DNA from: JBJHAX01 sp050480705
Lineage (GTDB): Bacteria > Actinomycetota > Nitriliruptoria > Nitriliruptorales > Nitriliruptoraceae
Direction of reading: 5' to 3'
Assembly (NCBI GenBank): GCA_050480705.1
Contig: JBJHAX010000009.1
Span: 1-64,000 of the forward strand
DNA length: 64,000 bases
Shown here: one piece after another, positions 52,909 through 61,664 of the stretch
How positions within the stretch are numbered: position 1 is the first letter of the stretch
How the letters are laid out: every line of letters starts with the position of its first letter
Notes under the pieces: model-generated
The model's database searches: none
The model's input: the letters and a program-made list of their open reading frames with translations, nothing else
Told to the model about the DNA's origin: nothing
Position numbers and translations under genes: made by a program

Positions 52909-53864
52909 GTGACAAGCCTCCCCGCTCCCGAGAGCAGGGCCGCCGCGAGGATGCTCGCGGGCAAGGTGACCACCCACGCGAGGCCGATGCGGCTCACCGC
53001 CTCCCAGCGGACACGGTGATGCGTCACACTCACTCCTGCGCCGACGAGTCCCCCGGTCGTCGCCTGCGTCAAGCTCACGGGACCGCCGAGCGCAGCACTT
53101 CCGATGACCGCCATTCCGGACGAGAACTGCGCGGCAGTCGACTCGTGTGGACGGACAGCGAAGACGCGGTCGCTGACCGTTGGACCAATGCGCGCGACGC
53201 CGATCGCAGCGCCGACAGCGAACGCGGCCACGGTCACCAGCCACAGACTCCACGGCACTCCCGGAAACGACGGAGGTGCGGCGAGCGCGACCGCGAGGAC
53301 GGCGAGCAGCTTCTGCCCGTCGTTCGCCCCGTACGCAACGCATTGGAGTACGTAGCCTGCGCCAGGCATGACCCGTCGGAATCGCGGCGTCGCACCGAGA
53401 GCGAGTCCGATCACGCGGTGCAGCACGAAACCACCGATGAGCCCGACCAGCGGCGCCAACGCGGCGATCGCGAGAACGAACCCGAGCCCGGACCAATCCA
53501 CCGACAGGCCCGCGGCGAATCCGGCGCCCGCCATGGCACCGACCAGACCAAGCGTCAGACTCGTCGGCAAACCTCGAGACGCGAGGAACCACACGACCAG
53601 CAGGGTTGCGACGACAGCGCTGAACAGCGCGAACGAGCCGCCACGCCCCTCGAAGCCGACCAGACGCAACGTCAGAGTCTCGGCGACTCTCGTGCCAAAG
53701 ACCGCCGGAACGACGGCGAGCATGACCACGAGCACCGCCAGCGGAAGCCAGGGCGCGAACATGCCGACACGCAGGCCGAGCCCAGCGATCGTGCCGCCAT
53801 CGTTGACACCGTTGACGAGGCCGAACGCGACGACCAAGCCAAGGTTCACAACATCGAGCAGCAT
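52905..53864 (-). CDS. PiT-family inorganic phosphate permease
   Basis: This 319-residue membrane protein has the two PiT signature repeats, GLVNGVNDGGTIAGLG (about 16-31) and CVAYGANDGQKLLAV (about 172-186), each followed by hydrophobic segments. Asp in both ND motifs is conserved for phosphate/metal symport. It is somewhat short for the family, lacking a large central loop. The start ATG 53864 has AGGA upstream. It is followed by its DUF47 partner and preceded, 55 bases away, by the PEP-mutase-like gene, linking phosphate flux to that enzyme. Confidence 0.88.
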   Translation of the reverse strand: MLLDVVNLGLVVAFGLVNGVNDGGTIAGLGLRVGMFAPWLPLAVLVVMLAVVPAVFGTRVAETLTLRLVGFEGRGGSFALFSAVVATLLVVWFLASRGLPTSLTLGLVGAMAGAGFAAGLSVDWSGLGFVLAIAALAPLVGLIGGFVLHRVIGLALGATPRFRRVMPGAGYVLQCVAYGANDGQKLLAVLAVALAAPPSFPGVPWSLWLVTVAAFAVGAAIGVARIGPTVSDRVFAVRPHESTAAQFSSGMAVIGSAALGGPVSLTQATTGGLVGAGVSVTHHRVRWEAVSRIGLAWVVTLPASILAAALLSGAGRLVT

Positions 53865-53919
53865 CGAAAGTCCTGTCGAGCCGACCGGTGACCACGGCAT
53901 CTCACCGACCGATGTCCGG

Positions 53920-54828
53920 TCACCTTTCCATGTCGAGCTTGATCGCTTCCTGCATGCCGACGAGTTCGAACACGTGGTCGACCGACGCGATCGTTTCGTC
54001 GACCGCGCTGGCTGCACGCGCGTCGCGCAGCGCCTCCAGGGTCTTCTCCATCGCACCAACTGACGCCCGCATCGTCTGATTGGCGAAGATCACGACCTGG
54101 ATCCCGCGATCGTGCAGTTGCTCGACGGTGAACGACGGGAAGAGCGTTGGCACCGCGACCAACGGCACATCGCCGTCCCACAGGTCCAGGAACTCGTCGA
54201 TCTCCTGACGCGTCGGGTCCTTCGAATGGATCAGGATCGCGTCCGCGCCCGCCTCGCTGTAGGCCCTCGCACGTTCGATGGCCGCATCGACTCCCATGCC
54301 GGCGATGAGCGCTTCAACGCGTGCGATGACGACGAACTCCTCACCCCACTGCGCGGACTTCGCGGCGGTGATCCTGCTCGCCTGCTCACCCATCGACACC
54401 AACGAACGGCCGTCGTCGGACGCGAGCAGGCTGTTCCGCTTGGGAAACTCGTTGTCTTCGATGCAGATGCCCGCGATCCCGGCCCGCTCGTACTCTTGGA
54501 CGGTCCGCACGACATTGACGATTCCGCCGTACCCGTTGTCACAGTCCGCGATCACCGGCAGTTTCGTTGCGCCGTCGATGCGTCGCGCCGCCGCCAACGC
54601 CTCGGACATCGTGATCAGGTTGATGTCGGGGATGGCGTACGCCATCGTCGAGACACCGAGGCCACTGACCCACACGGCACCGAACCCGTAGGCATCGACG
54701 AGCTTCGCGCTCATCGCGTCGTGTGCCCCGACGGCGACGAGCGGCTCGGGCGCGCGCATGGCAGCACGCAGCGTCAGACGCTTCGCCGACGCCTCGTTTG
54801 CTGCCTCTGACGATTTGGGTTGGCTCAC
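53920..54828 (-). CDS. PEP mutase-like enzyme (isocitrate lyase superfamily)
   Basis: This 302-residue TIM-barrel protein matches phosphoenolpyruvate mutase (PEP <-> phosphonopyruvate) along its length. Family active-site positions are present: Ser55-Gly-Leu57, Asp68, Asp95-x-Asp97 in ADCDNGYGG, Glu124-Asp125, Arg170 in ARVEALIAG and His201 in LIHSKD. The gating loop EDNEFPKRNSL keeps the catalytic Lys130, Asn132 and Leu134. Phosphonopyruvate hydrolases have Thr in place of that Asn, which argues for a mutase. The residue after ED is Asn instead of the usual Lys. The start is GTG 54828 or the adjacent GTG 54831, after CAGGAG. No phosphonopyruvate decarboxylase is encoded in the window. It shares strand and context with a hydroxyacid dehydrogenase and PiT. 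Confidence 0.82.
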   Translation of the reverse strand: MSQPKSSEAANEASAKRLTLRAAMRAPEPLVAVGAHDAMSAKLVDAYGFGAVWVSGLGVSTMAYAIPDINLITMSEALAAARRIDGATKLPVIADCDNGYGGIVNVVRTVQEYERAGIAGICIEDNEFPKRNSLLASDDGRSLVSMGEQASRITAAKSAQWGEEFVVIARVEALIAGMGVDAAIERARAYSEAGADAILIHSKDPTRQEIDEFLDLWDGDVPLVAVPTLFPSFTVEQLHDRGIQVVIFANQTMRASVGAMEKTLEALRDARAASAVDETIASVDHVFELVGMQEAIKLDMER

Positions 54829-54970
54829 CACGATCTCCTGAATCCTGTGTCCATCGTTTCGGCCGACGACGAAGTCGCCGGCATCACGCGTCCGACTGCG
54901 ACCGTCCAGATCCGCGACCGGTACACGCCATCCGTAGGCGGCGGCAGTCGCTTCACGACCTCGACCGCGC

Positions 54971-55915
54971 TCACTGCAGACTTCCGTCCATCGCGAACAC
55001 CTCATCGACCAGTTCGACGATCCGGCGGCCGATCGTGCTCTGCGCCTCGCGTGTCATCGAGCCGAGATGCGGCGTCAACACGACGTTGTCCAGCGCCGCG
55101 AAGGGCGACGCGAAGCCGGGTCCTTCATACGCGTGGACATCCAGCGCGGCGGCACGCGGTCCCTGATCCGGATCGCCCAACGCGTCGAGAAGCGCCGCCT
55201 CGTCGACGACACCGCCACGAGCGATGTTCACGAGCAGGGCGTCGGGGCGCATCCGACGCAGGAAGCCATCGTCGACGAGCCCGCGGGTGTGCTCGCTGAG
55301 TGGCACGTGCAGGGTCACGACGTGTGATCTCACGAGCAGCTCATCGAGCGTGACGATCTCGACGCCGGACACGACCGCGTGTTGACGCGCCTCGTCATCG
55401 CCATCGGCAACGGTTCCGAGCGCCTCCATGTCCCATGCCCGAGCCAGACGACCCACGAGCGCCCCGATGCGGCCCGCACCGACGATGCCGATCGTCTTGC
55501 CTTCGAGCGTGTTCCCGATCAACTCGTACTTGCGCCACATTCCCTCGCGGCACCCGCGATCGCCTTCGGGGACGCGTCGCATGGCGGACAGGATCAGGGC
55601 GAACGTGTGCTCCGCCACCGAACGTGTCCCCGCGTGCGGAACGTGCGAGAACCGCAGGCCGCGACGCTCGACCTCGGCCACGTCGATGTTGTCCAAGCCG
55701 GCACCTGCGCGCACGATCAAGGCGAGCTTCGAAGCCGAATCCAGGGCCTCGATGTCGATCTCGACACCGCTGCGCAGCACCACGGCTTCCGTGTCAGTGA
55801 GCTCAGACAGCACGTCGCTGCGAACGGGCGGCACGACCGAAACGACATGGTGGCGCTCACTGAGGACCTGGTGGGCGCCAGGGTCGATCTCGCACAACAG
55901 GAGAATCTTTGCCAT
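54971..55915 (-). CDS. D-2-hydroxyacid dehydrogenase (PGDH-like)
   Basis: This NAD-dependent D-isomer-specific dehydrogenase of 314 residues has GIVGAGRIGALVGRLA (about 143-158), the substrate Arg233 in NIARGGVVDE, Glu264 in HAYEGPGF and the catalytic His283 in LTPHLGSMT. The N-terminal RAGAGLDNIDV is typical of the 3-phosphoglycerate dehydrogenase-like group, but there is no ACT domain, so it is not a full serine-pathway enzyme. Next to the PEP-mutase-like gene it could interconvert phosphonopyruvate and phosphonolactate, or another 2-oxo/2-hydroxyacid pair. The start is ATG 55915. Confidence 0.87.
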   Translation of the reverse strand: MAKILLLCEIDPGAHQVLSERHHVVSVVPPVRSDVLSELTDTEAVVLRSGVEIDIEALDSASKLALIVRAGAGLDNIDVAEVERRGLRFSHVPHAGTRSVAEHTFALILSAMRRVPEGDRGCREGMWRKYELIGNTLEGKTIGIVGAGRIGALVGRLARAWDMEALGTVADGDDEARQHAVVSGVEIVTLDELLVRSHVVTLHVPLSEHTRGLVDDGFLRRMRPDALLVNIARGGVVDEAALLDALGDPDQGPRAAALDVHAYEGPGFASPFAALDNVVLTPHLGSMTREAQSTIGRRIVELVDEVFAMDGSLQ

Positions 55916-56225
55916 GTGCCCACCGGTCTGAGGTCTTCGCTTCACAGGTTCGCGGTCATCGCACTGATGCCGAGCCGAACACCGCACGGCCAGCAACCGC
56001 GACGGCCACCGATCGTGGTCACATCCTGCTGACGGGGCTGGTGCAAGGCAATGCGGAAGAACTGATGCAGGCATCCACCGGAATTATGCGAATGGGCTCC
56101 CCAAGGACGCGCTGCCCTCGCGTGTCGGCGTGTCGTTCGCGCAGTGGCGCGACTCGTCGCAGGCGGGGCACGCAGAAGCGTCCTGGTCGACTGACGGCAT
56201 CATGCTTGGCCGTGGTGGTGGCCCG
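55916..56225. other. Intergenic region upstream of the hydroxyacid dehydrogenase
   Basis: No gene is seen in these 310 bases. A short AT-rich island at 56081-56096 (GGAATTATGCGAATGG) is the most promoter-like part on the minus strand and would suit control by the adjacent LysR protein. No clean T-N11-A dyad was confirmed. Confidence 0.4.
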
Positions 56226-57143
56226 TCAGTTCGATCCGTCGATGTCGTGCTGCTCGAGCAGCGACAGGAACGCACGGGCAGGCGGAGAGACGTACCTCTC
56301 GGCGCGATACACCAGGTAGAAGGTGTGGACGAGCGGCTCCAAGTCGAGTTCGAGACACCGGACGCGGCCGGATTCCAACCACGGCTGCGCTGAACTCCTC
56401 GGTACGAGGCCCACACCGATCCCGGCGGCGACCGCTTCGTTCACCATGGTCGCACCGTCCATCTGCGCGACGAAGTCACGGCCATCCGCGCTGCCACCAC
56501 CAAGCAGGTTCAGCATCGACTCGAGCGTCGCCGACCCGGGCTCACGCGCGATCTTGGGCAGCCTGGCGAATTCCTCGACCGTGACACGGTCAGGTAGATC
56601 CTCCATCTTCGGCGGCGCGATGAGGCAGAGTTCGTCCTCGAAGAAGCGACGCGACGTCAACGACGGTTCAGTCGACGGCAGCGCCGTGACACCGATGTCG
56701 AAGCGTTCCTCGTCGAGCCAACCAAACACCTCCTCGCTGTTGCCGATGCGAAGCTCGACGACGACATCGGGGAACGACGCGCTGAACTCGGCAAGGAACG
56801 GTGGGAGAATGAAGTTGCCAGCTGTCGCCGTCGAAGCGATGTAGAGCGTCCCCCGCTCGAGGCCCCGGTACTCCTGCATCACACGCGTGGCGTCCCGAAC
56901 GCGGGCGAGCAGTGCCTGCGTCCGCTTGAGGAGGTCGAGGCCGGCTTCCGTCGGCGTGACCGAGTTCGAATCACGATGGAACAGCTGGAGGCCGAAGTGA
57001 TCCTCGAGCTTCTTTATCTGCATCGACACGTGCGGCTGTGACGTGTACAGCTCGCGGGCGGCCTTCGAGAACGAGGCCTGTTCTGCGACGGCGACGAACA
57101 CCTGCAGCTGGCGCAGCGTGATATTGATCGGTTCAGTCGACAT
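56226..57143 (-). CDS. LysR-family transcriptional regulator
   Basis: This 305-residue protein has an N-terminal winged helix (about 8-67) containing LRQLQVFVAVAEQASFSKAARELYTSQPHVSMQIKKLEDHFG. A LysR effector domain follows, with the CysB-like two-lobe fold (LYIASTATAGNFILPPFLAEF; DIGVTALPSTEP; AVAAGIGVGLVP). The small-ligand type is that of CbbR/CysL-like regulators (GNSEEV). It lies upstream of the hydroxyacid dehydrogenase, PEP-mutase-like and PiT genes on the same strand. LysR control of phosphonopyruvate metabolism independent of phosphate starvation has a precedent in the pal system of Variovorax (from memory). A TATAGC at 57157-57162 could serve its own promoter. Confidence 0.92.
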   Translation of the reverse strand: MSTEPINITLRQLQVFVAVAEQASFSKAARELYTSQPHVSMQIKKLEDHFGLQLFHRDSNSVTPTEAGLDLLKRTQALLARVRDATRVMQEYRGLERGTLYIASTATAGNFILPPFLAEFSASFPDVVVELRIGNSEEVFGWLDEERFDIGVTALPSTEPSLTSRRFFEDELCLIAPPKMEDLPDRVTVEEFARLPKIAREPGSATLESMLNLLGGGSADGRDFVAQMDGATMVNEAVAAGIGVGLVPRSSAQPWLESGRVRCLELDLEPLVHTFYLVYRAERYVSPPARAFLSLLEQHDIDGSN

Positions 57144-57448
57144 GACCGCCCGATGCTATACCCCGGCGGTCAACCGCCACACCCTGCCATGCCGGGGAGG
57201 CGGCCGCGGAACAGACGGCTCGTGGTCGGCGATCTGTGCCCGTGTCGGACCTGTGGCAACCACCACACGAGAAGCATCAGGCCACGATCGAGTCATGACG
57301 GCGATCCCAACGAGCGCGGTCACAGTACCCACCGCGGCGACGCACGACGAGCGCTCGCACGAGGAACAGCAGGAATCTTCGAGAACCGTCATGAACGCAG
57401 CGCCGATGGTCGCCCTGACGGTCGCAGGCTCACCGCCGTCGGCTCCCC
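57144..57448. other. Intergenic region, possible small Cys-rich frame
   Basis: No gene is firmly supported in these 305 bases. A minus-strand frame from ATG 57392 to TAG 57156 (about 78 codons) starts MTVLEDSCCSSCERSSC and has a hydrophobic stretch. It has no ribosome-binding site and runs into the lysR promoter, so it is only mentioned. Confidence 0.35.
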
Positions 57449-58039
57449 CTACTCGAGCACCGGCGGGCCGAACTCGGCAGACTCGAGCACGTCGAGGAAC
57501 GTCTCGAGATAGTCGAGGAACAGTTCGGGAGCGTCGTCCTGGCCGGGGCGAGGCACAGGCTGGGCGAGCACGACGATCGAGCGTGAAGGGATCAGCGCGA
57601 CCATCTCGCGCGTCATGATGCCCGCGGTCTGGTAGCGGAAGATCAGCCGTGTCGCGGGCACCTCGTCGCGCAGTTCGAGGCGATCGTCGGTCTCGATCTC
57701 TGCGTCCATCGCGTCGAGCCATTCGCGCCAGTCGTTGGGCAGGGTGGACGGCTCGTAGGTAAAGAACATCGCGACGACGTCACCGTCGGGCACCTCGCCG
57801 TCCTCGGCGTACGAGGCCAGGTCGACGTTGGAGATGCTCAGCCGGTCCTCGGCTTCCTCGAACACGTACCAGCCGTCGGGAAGATCGACGTCGATGTTGC
57901 GCCAGGAGACGTCCGACGGGGGCGACGAGGCGCACGCAGCGAGCAGCAGAGCGCCGAGCAGCAGCACGATGACGGACCGGGCAGCTGACATCGCGCGCAG
58001 CGGCGCGGAAGCAGCCTGTGGCGTGCGGAAGGCGATCAT
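57449..58039 (-). CDS. Predicted lipoprotein of unknown function
   Basis: The protein has at most 196 residues. A hydrophobic signal (VIVLLLGALLLAACASS) with a lipobox Cys near residue 36 predicts a membrane-anchored lipoprotein. The start may be ATG 58039 or the internal Met at residue 17, which would give a more normal signal length. The mature part (WRNIDVDLPDGWYVFEEAEDRLSIS...) resembles small beta-rich domains but no family is recognised. It ends without an operon partner downstream and follows the Wzc-like gene on the same strand by 9 bases, so it may serve envelope glycan assembly. Confidence 0.75.
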   Translation of the reverse strand: MIAFRTPQAASAPLRAMSAARSVIVLLLGALLLAACASSPPSDVSWRNIDVDLPDGWYVFEEAEDRLSISNVDLASYAEDGEVPDGDVVAMFFTYEPSTLPNDWREWLDAMDAEIETDDRLELRDEVPATRLIFRYQTAGIMTREMVALIPSRSIVVLAQPVPRPGQDDAPELFLDYLETFLDVLESAEFGPPVLE

Positions 58040-58048
58040 GGAGACAGG

Positions 58049-60592
58049 TCAGCCGTTGTCGCGATGATCGATGTCGTCCATCAGGATCGCGAGTTGCGCG
58101 GTGGTCCGCAGCAGATCGTCCTCGTCGTCGGCATCCTCAGCGTCCGCCGGTTCCGGCTGCGGCTCCTGCAAGCCGTCGGAGCGTGGCGACCGCGCCTCGT
58201 CGAGCGGTCGGGGCCCTGTGGCAGCGCGCGATTCGAAGGCCTGGTCGCCTGCAGCAGCGTGTTGTCGCGGCGCCTGGCCGGAAGGATCAGCCGGAACAGG
58301 ACCGTCGCCTGCAAGGCCTCCCGCGGACGCAGGCGCCGGTGCGTCGGGTGCAGACGTCGGCGAATCGGGCGCGGGCGCCGGTGTGTCGGGCGCGGGCGTC
58401 GGTGTGTCGGGCGCGGGCGTCGGTGTGTCGGGCGCGGGCGTGATCGGAGCGGGTACGGATGTTGTCGCTTCTGCGGCGCCGGCGCCAAGGATGACATCGA
58501 CGTCACGAGGTTCGACCGTCCGGCTCTCATGCTCGTCGGCCTCGACGATCCAGTCGTCGAGATCCGGCCGCTCTGCGGTTCCTTCTCGAGCTGTCTCAGC
58601 ACCGCCCGTCCGAGCCAGCGGCCCGGTCGAGTCCTGATGTCCATGGCTGGTGGGACCTGGCGAGGTTTCCGGGGTGGCGGACAGATCCGCATCGGCCGAT
58701 GGGCGGGGACCCGCAAGCCCGCCCCCCTCCGGCTGGCCGGATGCACGCCGTCCTCCGCGCGCGAGGTCGTCACCCGCGTGTTCGTCACGCACCGGCTCGT
58801 CACGCGTCGACGCGAGGTCGCGGAGCTCCGCCCGAAGCGACGAGCGGTCTGACGCGGTCGACGGCCCGGACTGCCCGTCACCCGGACGAGCGATCCCGCG
58901 CGTCGCTGCAGGACGGTTCGCTGCTGTCGCCTGAGTTGCCCGAGCGCTTGCGTCCGAGGGATCCGGACGTGTGGTGCCCGTGCCCGGACTCTCCTGTGTG
59001 CTGACGGCGCCCGAGACGCCACGGAGCACGCCACCCGGTGCGAGGTCCGGACGTCCGCCCACGACCGGCGGCCCGCTCGCCGGCGGTCCCGCGAACGGTG
59101 GGCCTCCGGGAACACGAGCTGCACCGGCGGGGCCGGCGGAACCGCCGCTCGCGCCGGACGATGAACCTCCGGTCGTCGTATGCCCCGGATCCGACCCCCG
59201 CGCGTCGGACCGCCCCGCGTCCGACCTTGGCGAATCCGATGGCCGTGGCATCGCCACGGTCGCGTCGGGTTGGTCGGAAGCGCCCGACCTGCCGGTCGGC
59301 CCGCCTGCATCGCGGCTGTGGGAGCCCTCGCCGAACGATTGGTCCTCGAACGATCGGCGTAGGTCGTCCGGCAACAGGCCCGGTGCTGTTCGCGGCGATG
59401 CGGATGGCCCGGCGCGCGGCGGGAGATCCTGGCGCTGTGTCGCGAACTTCGCGGTGTCCCACCCGCCCGAGGCGTGCAGGTCGCCGCCGGGCTGCGAACC
59501 ACCACGGGGGCGATCCTCGGATCCATCCGGTCGGCGACCGAAACGCTCGTCGTCGGGTTGGAACGAATCGTCGGAGCGCGGAATGGGCTGATCGAGGATG
59601 CGGCCACTGGGCGAACGCTCGATGAACGCATCGGTGTCCGAGGTGGACTCGGCGCGGCGCCGGCTGCGGGCTCGAGCGCCGTCGCCGTCGACGGGAGGCT
59701 GCACCTCGATGCCGAGCGCACGGGCGGTCGGACTGTCGAGCAAAAGGGTCTGCGGTGTCCCACGGACACGGTCGACGGCATCAATGGAACTCATCAACTC
59801 GACGACCGTGGTGCGGTCGCGCTCGGCGACGATCAACACGTGATCGAACGACTTCGTGGCGCCGACAGCCTCGCGGGTCGATGCCGGTGGCATGGCGACG
59901 AGCAGCACGTCGAGGTCGCTCGGCAGCTTCGACGCGAGCCGCGGGAGCCCGTTGACGGCGGCCTTGGTGTCGCGGCCCGGTCCGAGCCGCGCCAGACGCA
60001 GGCCCCCTTCGGCGATCCTCGCGACCTCCGCGACACGCCGCTCACCCGAGATCACCTCGGCGAGCCCGTCCTTGGCGGTCGAGCCCGACACGAGATCGAC
60101 GGCGAGCACGCTGGCACCCCGGTCGGCCAATCCGTACGCCAACGCGTCGATCCACGGGCCCACCCCGAAGACTCCGGTTCCGGCGGCGGCGACACCGATC
60201 TTGAGCGCCGAGTCGCCTTCGTGGGCGTCGAGGATCGCGGTCACCAGGTCGCCTGCGGCTTCCGGGTGGGCGTCGGTCGGAAGCACAGCGACCAGTTCCA
60301 CGCCCGTGCCGCGGACGTGGCGGGGTCCGCGGATCACGGGATCGACCGTGTCGGCGATGATCGTGATCGCAAGGCCGAGCAGAATCCCGGCGAACGCGAT
60401 CGACGCGCCGACCAGCGGCAACGGAGGCACCAGCGTCGGGAATCGCCACGCCATCACGGCCCCTGCGGCGCCGACGATGGCGGCGGTCCCCCACAGCAGA
60501 CCTGCGCGCAGCTCGATCGCGTCGAGGATCTCGACGAGCCACAACGAGCGTCGCGGAGGGCGACGCGCGCGGCGGGACGAGGACCTACTCAT
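58049..60592 (-). CDS. Degenerate Wzc/BY-kinase-like membrane protein with long Pro-rich tail
   Basis: This 847-residue protein has two hydrophobic segments (about 31-49 and 57-80). A cytoplasmic domain (about 95-300) laid out like the BY-kinase/Wzc C-terminal ATPase follows: a P-loop position (GVAAAGTGVFGVGPWIDALA, 133-152), a Walker A'-like SVLAVDLVSG (161-170) and a Walker B-like LDVLLVAMPPA (227-237). The key residues are missing: no Gly-Lys-Ser/Thr and no Asp in Walker B, so ATP hydrolysis or tyrosine phosphorylation is unlikely. The rest (about 300-847) is low-complexity, rich in Pro, Gly, Ser, Asp and Arg, with a seven-residue PAPDTPT repeat. It has no periplasmic Wzz domain. It probably acts as a scaffold in glycan chain-length control. 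Confidence 0.65.
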   Translation of the reverse strand: MSRSSSRRARRPPRRSLWLVEILDAIELRAGLLWGTAAIVGAAGAVMAWRFPTLVPPLPLVGASIAFAGILLGLAITIIADTVDPVIRGPRHVRGTGVELVAVLPTDAHPEAAGDLVTAILDAHEGDSALKIGVAAAGTGVFGVGPWIDALAYGLADRGASVLAVDLVSGSTAKDGLAEVISGERRVAEVARIAEGGLRLARLGPGRDTKAAVNGLPRLASKLPSDLDVLLVAMPPASTREAVGATKSFDHVLIVAERDRTTVVELMSSIDAVDRVRGTPQTLLLDSPTARALGIEVQPPVDGDGARARSRRRAESTSDTDAFIERSPSGRILDQPIPRSDDSFQPDDERFGRRPDGSEDRPRGGSQPGGDLHASGGWDTAKFATQRQDLPPRAGPSASPRTAPGLLPDDLRRSFEDQSFGEGSHSRDAGGPTGRSGASDQPDATVAMPRPSDSPRSDAGRSDARGSDPGHTTTGGSSSGASGGSAGPAGAARVPGGPPFAGPPASGPPVVGGRPDLAPGGVLRGVSGAVSTQESPGTGTTRPDPSDASARATQATAANRPAATRGIARPGDGQSGPSTASDRSSLRAELRDLASTRDEPVRDEHAGDDLARGGRRASGQPEGGGLAGPRPSADADLSATPETSPGPTSHGHQDSTGPLARTGGAETAREGTAERPDLDDWIVEADEHESRTVEPRDVDVILGAGAAEATTSVPAPITPAPDTPTPAPDTPTPAPDTPAPAPDSPTSAPDAPAPASAGGLAGDGPVPADPSGQAPRQHAAAGDQAFESRAATGPRPLDEARSPRSDGLQEPQPEPADAEDADDEDDLLRTTAQLAILMDDIDHRDNG
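58365..58440. repeat. 21-bp tandem repeat encoding PAPDTPT
   Basis: Three full units (58365-58385, 58386-58406, 58407-58427) and a partial fourth (58428-58440) of TCGGGCGCGGGCGTCGGTGT plus G are present. Units two and three are identical; the first has one change. The repeat keeps frame in the Wzc-like gene (7 residues per unit), so copy number may vary between strains without breaking it. Confidence 0.75.
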
Positions 60593-60915
60593 GGGTCGAG
60601 CGTAGCGATGCTGCGTGCCGCGACGGGGGAAGCCCACGGATCGAACGCCGGTGATCGGGACGGCGCCTGGTCGATGGCCGCTGACGGGCCGCCGAAGAAG
60701 CAACAGCGCAGCGATGGTCAATCGACCACTACTACCGCGGTGGGACACGCAGCAGGCGCAGGATGATTCGGTGCAGCGACACACCGAGGGCGGCGGATCT
60801 GGCAGGATCGGGCAGACTCCCTGCCTGGGCTCGCTGCGATGACCGATGCAGCGCGCGGCAACGCACGCGAACCGACCAGCCCGACACGATGTGACATCCG
60901 CCACCAGGAGAGGCC
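60593..60915. other. Divergent intergenic region between Wzc-like gene and rmlC
   Basis: No gene is supported in these 323 bases. It must hold both divergent promoters. The rmlC end has a clear AGGAGAGG just before the GTG start; the Wzc-like start lacks a good ribosome-binding site. No hairpin or repeat stood out. Confidence 0.45.
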
Positions 60916-61476
60916 GTGACCGTCGAACCGACGAGGATCCCGGGCATGCTCGTCGTGCGATGGCCGACGCATGAGGATCACCGCGGCTTCTTCCGCCAGA
61001 CCCATCAGCTGCGCGAGCTCGAGGAAGCACTCGGCCGGCCGGTGAAGCTGCTGCAGTCGAACCATGCACGGTCACGACCGGGAGTCGTGCGCGGTTTCCA
61101 CGCCGAGCCCTGGGACAAGCTCGTCTACGTGGCGCGCGGGACCGCGATGATCGCGGTTGCTGACATCCGTGGCGAGAGCTCCACGTTCGGCGAGGTCGAG
61201 ATGCTGCATCTGGGCGATCCTCCCGGCGAAAGGGCACGCGTGTTCATCGCCGACGGCCTCGCACACGCCTACGCCACCCACGGCGAGCAGGACGTCGACT
61301 ACCTCTACGACGTCGGCGCCGAATACTCGCCCGTCGACAAGCGCGCGATCGCCTGGGACGATCCCGACCTGGCCGTCGCCTGGCCGGTGGACGACCCCGT
61401 GGTCTCCGACGAAGACCGCAACAACCCGACGCTGCGTGAACGCTTCGCGGACCACCCGCGCTTCGCCGGCGACTGA
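60916..61476 (+). CDS. rfbC: dTDP-4-dehydrorhamnose 3,5-epimerase-like protein
   Basis: This 186-residue cupin-fold sugar epimerase has catalytic His62 in VVRGFHAEPWDKLVYVARG, Tyr131 in YLYDVGAEYSP, and GEVEMLHLG/FIADGLAHAY. The classical RGLHxQ motif reads RGFHAEP, so it may be a dTDP-sugar 3- or 5-epimerase variant and not strict RmlC. The start is GTG 60916 after AGGAGAGG. It lies on the same strand as rfbB at the right edge, separated by a DUF222/HNH gene, and supplies a dTDP-6-deoxysugar for the glycan. Confidence 0.85.
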   Translation: MTVEPTRIPGMLVVRWPTHEDHRGFFRQTHQLRELEEALGRPVKLLQSNHARSRPGVVRGFHAEPWDKLVYVARGTAMIAVADIRGESSTFGEVEMLHLGDPPGERARVFIADGLAHAYATHGEQDVDYLYDVGAEYSPVDKRAIAWDDPDLAVAWPVDDPVVSDEDRNNPTLRERFADHPRFAGD

Positions 61477-61664
61477 CGCGCCTGACGGCGCCCGGCTCGC
61501 AGGCAGCACCGATCCCGCTCACGACCTCCGGCGCCCGACCGGCGCGCGATCGTTGTCCCCAGATCCACACTTCTTCGCCACGGCGATCGAACACATGTTC
61601 TCTACGCTGCGCGTGCTGCTCGATGGCCGGGTGGCACCAACGCCGTCGACGAGGAGGTGAGGAC

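Noticed and set aside
57156..57392. Small Cys-rich protein on the minus strand
   Set aside because: No ribosome-binding site and it overlaps the lysR promoter region; too weak to call.
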